Below are positions 60,853-64,000 of a stretch of DNA of 64,000 nucleotides, piece by piece. Position numbers and translations under genes: made by a program. The stretch comes from Oscillospiraceae bacterium (GTDB lineage: Bacteria; Bacillota; Clostridia; Oscillospirales; Oscillospiraceae). Each line of letters opens with the position of its first letter. The stretch's first letter is position 1. Where the stretch lies: positions 1 to 64,000 of the forward strand of contig CAKASQ030000017.1 of NCBI GenBank assembly GCA_916988195.3, given 5' to 3'. A model generated the notes under the pieces. The model searched no databases, was not told the DNA's origin, and saw nothing but the letters and a program-made list of their open reading frames with translations.

Positions 60853-61927
60853 CTCTATGCTCCTCCAATGGCAGTGTAAAGCTGAACAGCGCGCCGCCGG
60901 TCTCCCGGTTTTCCGCCTGCATCGTGCCGCCGTGCGCCTGCACAATGCTCATGCAGACCGAAAGCCCGATGCCCATATTCCGCCGGCCGTCCGCCGTCAA
61001 TTCCTCGTCGTGCGAGAGATAGCCCTTGAAGAGCTTCGGAAAAACCTCTCTCGCGATGCCCTGTCCGTCGTCCGCGACCTCAAATCGCGCGCGCTCGCCG
61101 TCCTTTCGCAGCTGAAGCTCCACGCGCGTGGTCGTCCCGCCGTGCTGGATGGCGTTTTCCATCAGATTGATGAGCACCTGCTCAATCAAAATCACGTCCA
61201 TCGGGATCATCAGCAGCTCCTGCGGCGCGTGCACGGAAACGTCGATATCCGGATAGTGCTTTTTGATCTTCATGGCGGCGGCGCTTAAGACTTCCTCGCC
61301 CGCCTCCATCTCCTTTTTGATCTTCGTCTGCTCGCCCGTCATGCGCGTAACAGAAAGAAGGTTTTCAACAACACTCACGAGCCAGTTCGATTCGTCGCGG
61401 ATATTTTCCAGCAGCTGCGTTCTTGTCGCCTCATTGAGCTGGTCGCCGGAATCGAGCAGCGTGCTCACGCCGCCGACGATCGAGGTAAGCGGTGTGCGGA
61501 TATCGTGCGACACCGCCCTTAAAAGATTGCCCCGCATCTTTTCCTTTTCGGCCTCGGCACGGATCTTCTCCTGCTGCTTGATCTGCGTCGTGAGCGTACT
61601 GACAACGACGGACACGATCAGCATCACAAGGAACGTCAGAGGATAGCCTGAAATCGTGAAGTTCAGCTGATAATACGGAAACGTAAAAATATAGTTGATG
61701 CCGATTACGCCCACGACGGAGGACAAAAGGCCAAAGAGATACCCGTCTGTGAAGCGGGAAACCAGCACGACCGTCAGCTCAAAAATGAGCGCAACGTACA
61801 CATCGCTGTCGTCAATCTTCCGCAGAAAATAGCAAAGAATCGTTGCGACCACGAGAAGGGAAATGAAAACTCCGAAGTCGTGCCACGTAAAAACGAAGCG
61901 CAGCGGCGCTTTTTTCGATTGCTGCAT
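60821..61927 (-). CDS. kdpD: KdpD-like histidine kinase, short form
   Basis: 368 residues from the ATG at 61927. Membrane region of the DUF4118 type (~20-115, several helices), then HisKA with phospho-His 141 (AVSHDIRTPLTSIVGGVSTL) and HATPase (MENAIQHGG, DDGQGIARE, GIGLSVCMSIV). Full KdpD has an N-terminal sensor with a USP domain; this protein lacks it. No kdpFABC is nearby. Confidence 0.85.
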   Translation of the reverse strand: MQQSKKAPLRFVFTWHDFGVFISLLVVATILCYFLRKIDDSDVYVALIFELTVVLVSRFTDGYLFGLLSSVVGVIGINYIFTFPYYQLNFTISGYPLTFLVMLIVSVVVSTLTTQIKQQEKIRAEAEKEKMRGNLLRAVSHDIRTPLTSIVGGVSTLLDSGDQLNEATRTQLLENIRDESNWLVSVVENLLSVTRMTGEQTKIKKEMEAGEEVLSAAAMKIKKHYPDIDVSVHAPQELLMIPMDVILIEQVLINLMENAIQHGGTTTRVELQLRKDGERARFEVADDGQGIAREVFPKLFKGYLSHDEELTADGRRNMGIGLSVCMSIVQAHGGTMQAENRETGGALFSFTLPLEEHRDENPRENSGN

Positions 61928-62053
61928 TTGTGTTCCTGTTTTCGTCAAACTTCTCACCCATTTCATCATATCATGGTTTTGTCATTTTTCACCGTTAAGA
62001 TTTTGTTAAAAGAATCGGGGCTTCCTGTTAAGCGCCGCCGACTGTATTTGGAA

Positions 62054-62080
62054 GAAAAAGAGAGCCTGGCGGCTCTCTTT
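62054..62080 (-). terminator. Terminator after the ABC exporter gene
   Basis: Perfect 8-bp stem AGAGAGCC/GGCTCTCT with a 4-nt loop, followed by T5 on the - strand. A/T-rich on the other side too, so it may work both ways. Confidence 0.8.
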
Positions 62081-62085
62081 TCTTC

Positions 62086-63909
62086 TTATGCCGGTTCTCC
62101 GCCGCGCCAAAACGCCTGCATCGCCTGCTCGCGGTACTGCCTGGTATAGAGCGCGTAATATGCGCCCTTTCGCTCCATAAGCGCGCGGTGCGAGCCCTGC
62201 TCGATGATTCTGCCGTCCTGCACAACCAGAATCACGTCCGCCCTCCGGATGGTAGAGAGCCTATGCGCAACAATGAAAGACGTTCTTCCCCGCATGACGG
62301 TTTCGATCGCCTGCTGCAATTTCTGCTCCGTGATGGTATCGACCGAGGACGTGGCCTCGTCGAGCACGAAAATCCTCGGATCTGCCAGAAGCGCCCGCGC
62401 AAACGACAGCAGCTGCTTTTCGCCCGTAGACAGGCTGCTGCCGCCCTCGCCCACCTGCGTATCGTACCCATCCGGCAACCGCGCGATGATCTCGTCGGCG
62501 CACACGGCCTTCACAGCAGCCTCAATCTCCTGCATCGTCGCGTCAGGGTTTCCGTAGCGCAGATTTTCCAGCACTGTACCCGAAAACAGATGCGGCGTTT
62601 GCAGTACATAGCCGATGTTTGCATGCAGCCACAGCTGGCTTCTTTCCCGCGCATCGCGTCCGTCAATGAGCACCTGCCCGCTCGTCGGCTCGTAGAACCG
62701 GCAGACGAGGTTCACAAGCGTCGATTTGCCCGCGCCGGTCTCGCCGACGATGGCGACCCTTGTCCCCTGCGGCACCTCCAGATTGAAGTGCTCAAGCACG
62801 TTTTCTTCTCCGTCAGGGTATCGGAACGTCACGTTGCGGAACGAAATATCCCCGCGAAGCGGCTCCCAGTTTTCTTTCCTCGGCTCGAACGCATCGCCGT
62901 ATTTGGCCGTCACCTCCGGCGTGTCGCGCACGTCGGACTGCGTGTTCATGAGCGCCGTAATGCGCTCAATGTTGACCTGCACATTCACAAGGTTCGAAAA
63001 TACCTGCACCAGCCACTGGATGGGCTCCATCATACCCTGCGCGTAGTTCATGAACACCGAAAGCGTGCCGATGAGCATGACGCCGCGCATCGTGAGGATA
63101 CCGCCCTGCCACAGGACAATCGCCAAAGCTGCCGAGGCAGCGAACGCCGTTGTGGACATGAAAAGGCTCCGAAAATGCATCTCCCGCACGCTCTCGCGCT
63201 TCATCTCCCCGGTCAGTCCACGGAACTCCTGCTCCAGCTTCTCTTCAATGACGAGCGTCTTCGTCGTCTTCGCGCCCGTGATGCCCTCGTTGAAGCCGGA
63301 GGTGATCTTTGAGTTCTGCTCGCGCACGCGCCGGTGGTGGAACACAAGCTTCTTCTGGAAATAGACGCTCGAAATCGCGAGCACCGGTACGATCGCCATC
63401 ACGCACAGAGCAAGCTTCCAGTTGAGCGCAAACATCATCACAATCGCCAGCGCCAGATACGCCACGTACCAGACCGCCTCCATAAGGCCCCACGCCAGAA
63501 TCGTCGCGATCTTGTCCGTGTCGGACATCACGCGCGCGTGGATATAGCCGACGCTGTTCTGATTGAAGTAGGAAAAGGACAGCGTTTGCAGATGGTTAAA
63601 GCAAACTCTCTTGAGGTCGCGCCCGATGTACATTTCCGCCTTGCACGCGGCAAAGGCCGAAATGCAGTTCGTCGCCGTCTGGACGATCATGACAAGAACG
63701 TAGAGCGCGAGAAAGCCGCCGAGGCCCGCGAGCGTTTCGTTTGCAATAAAGTGGTCGATCGCGTACTGCTGAAAAAGCGGGATCACCGCGTCCATCGCGC
63801 TTCCGACAAAGCCCAGCGCCACCATGTCGACCAGCACCAGCCGCCCATAGCCCTTGAGATACGGAAAGAGCTTCGGAATGCCGAACCAGCGCGTCTTTTC
63901 GTTTTTCAT
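62086..63909 (-). CDS. ABC exporter, fused permease and ATPase
   Basis: 607 residues after AGGAGGAACC. Six membrane segments (1-320), then nucleotide-binding domain: VAIVGETGAGKSTLVN (Walker A ~389-397), Q-loop VLQTPHLFSG, signature LSTGEKQLLS (~493-502), Walker B FVLDEATSS (~514-522) and H-loop VAHRLSTI. Works as a heterodimer with the gene upstream: its start overlaps that gene's stop (ATGA). Confidence 0.93.
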   Translation of the reverse strand: MKNEKTRWFGIPKLFPYLKGYGRLVLVDMVALGFVGSAMDAVIPLFQQYAIDHFIANETLAGLGGFLALYVLVMIVQTATNCISAFAACKAEMYIGRDLKRVCFNHLQTLSFSYFNQNSVGYIHARVMSDTDKIATILAWGLMEAVWYVAYLALAIVMMFALNWKLALCVMAIVPVLAISSVYFQKKLVFHHRRVREQNSKITSGFNEGITGAKTTKTLVIEEKLEQEFRGLTGEMKRESVREMHFRSLFMSTTAFAASAALAIVLWQGGILTMRGVMLIGTLSVFMNYAQGMMEPIQWLVQVFSNLVNVQVNIERITALMNTQSDVRDTPEVTAKYGDAFEPRKENWEPLRGDISFRNVTFRYPDGEENVLEHFNLEVPQGTRVAIVGETGAGKSTLVNLVCRFYEPTSGQVLIDGRDARERSQLWLHANIGYVLQTPHLFSGTVLENLRYGNPDATMQEIEAAVKAVCADEIIARLPDGYDTQVGEGGSSLSTGEKQLLSFARALLADPRIFVLDEATSSVDTITEQKLQQAIETVMRGRTSFIVAHRLSTIRRADVILVVQDGRIIEQGSHRALMERKGAYYALYTRQYREQAMQAFWRGGEPA

Positions 63910-64000
63910 GCCGGTTCCTCCTCTCCCACGGCCATCTGTACCTGATAGATTTCGCGGAACAGTCCGTCCTGCTGCAAGAGTTCCTCCGGCGTTCCGAGCT
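63906..64000 (-). CDS. Second ABC exporter half, C-terminus only
   Basis: The last 31 residues are visible (LGTPEELLQQDGLFREIYQV ... EEEPA). The phrase GTPEELLQQDGLFREIYQVQ is the usual end of an ABC exporter ATPase domain. The rest lies outside the window. Confidence 0.8.
   Translation of the reverse strand, partial: LGTPEELLQQDGLFREIYQVQMAVGEEEPA

Noticed and set aside
1-64000. tRNA or rRNA genes
   Set aside because: A scan for T-loop patterns (GGTTCGAATCC-like) gave only chance matches inside genes or at ribosome sites.

Overview
The window is a moderately GC-rich chromosome segment from a spore-forming anaerobic Firmicute. The gene content (spoVAD-spoVAE, spoIIR, a sigK fragment, addAB, TfoX and Dabb small proteins, strong AGGAGG ribosome sites) fits Clostridia, probably the Oscillospiraceae group. 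That placement is an inference from gene content, not a database match.

Positions 1-22035 are one end of a siphovirus-type prophage, almost all read leftward. From right to left come a block of small early genes (HTH protein, zinc-ribbon proteins, a frameshifted adenine methyltransferase, a membrane-anchored SleB-like hydrolase, a DUF6273 protein, a radical SAM protein, an HUH-type replication protein, a MazG-like protein, an ArpU/sigma-like late regulator). Next is the packaging and head module (HNH, TerS, TerL, portal, protease, capsid), then head-tail joining and tail genes (tail protein, a G/GT chaperone pair with a -1 slippery site, tape measure, Dit-like proteins, Tal-like protein cut by the window edge). 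No integrase, repressor or holin lies in this part. A possible rightward small RNA and a three-way-junction RNA element sit between prophage genes.

Positions 22036-39444 are host genes: a small conserved gene, spoVAD-spoVAE, an SASP-like gene, addA-addB on the opposite strand, spoIIR, ispE, a DUF1015 gene, thrH, a DUF378 membrane protein, and a divergent pair made of a zinc-ribbon/Big_2 membrane protein and a Ser/Thr kinase with fibronectin-like repeats. Three of the spore-type genes share CATACTA-like -10 boxes, suggesting a small sigma-G regulon.

Positions 39445-50732 hold a complete type I-C CRISPR-Cas locus: cas3 with its own promoter, then cas5c-cas8c-cas7c-cas4-cas1-cas2 behind a second, near-consensus promoter, a leader of about 170 bp, and an array of 48 full repeats plus one truncated repeat (48 spacers). 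Spacers 5 and 33 share a 22-bp block with one mismatch. Within spacer 5 that block is preceded by TTC, the known type I-C PAM, which points to repeated sampling of one phage family.

Positions 50733-54347 look like a disturbed region: a DUF1697 gene, a frameshifted acetyltransferase, a KTR zinc protein, a 164-bp MITE-like element with 24-bp perfect inverted ends that supplies the stop codon of an unknown gene, and a sigK that lacks its 5' part (its homology starts abruptly at the end of region 2.1). The rest of the window is ordinary chromosome: GNAT, TfoX, a PrsA/SurA-like lipoprotein, a YkvI-like transporter, a Dabb protein, a lipoprotein, a MATE exporter, two tandem 105-bp repeat elements, a short KdpD/KdpE two-component pair and an ABC exporter pair cut by the right edge.
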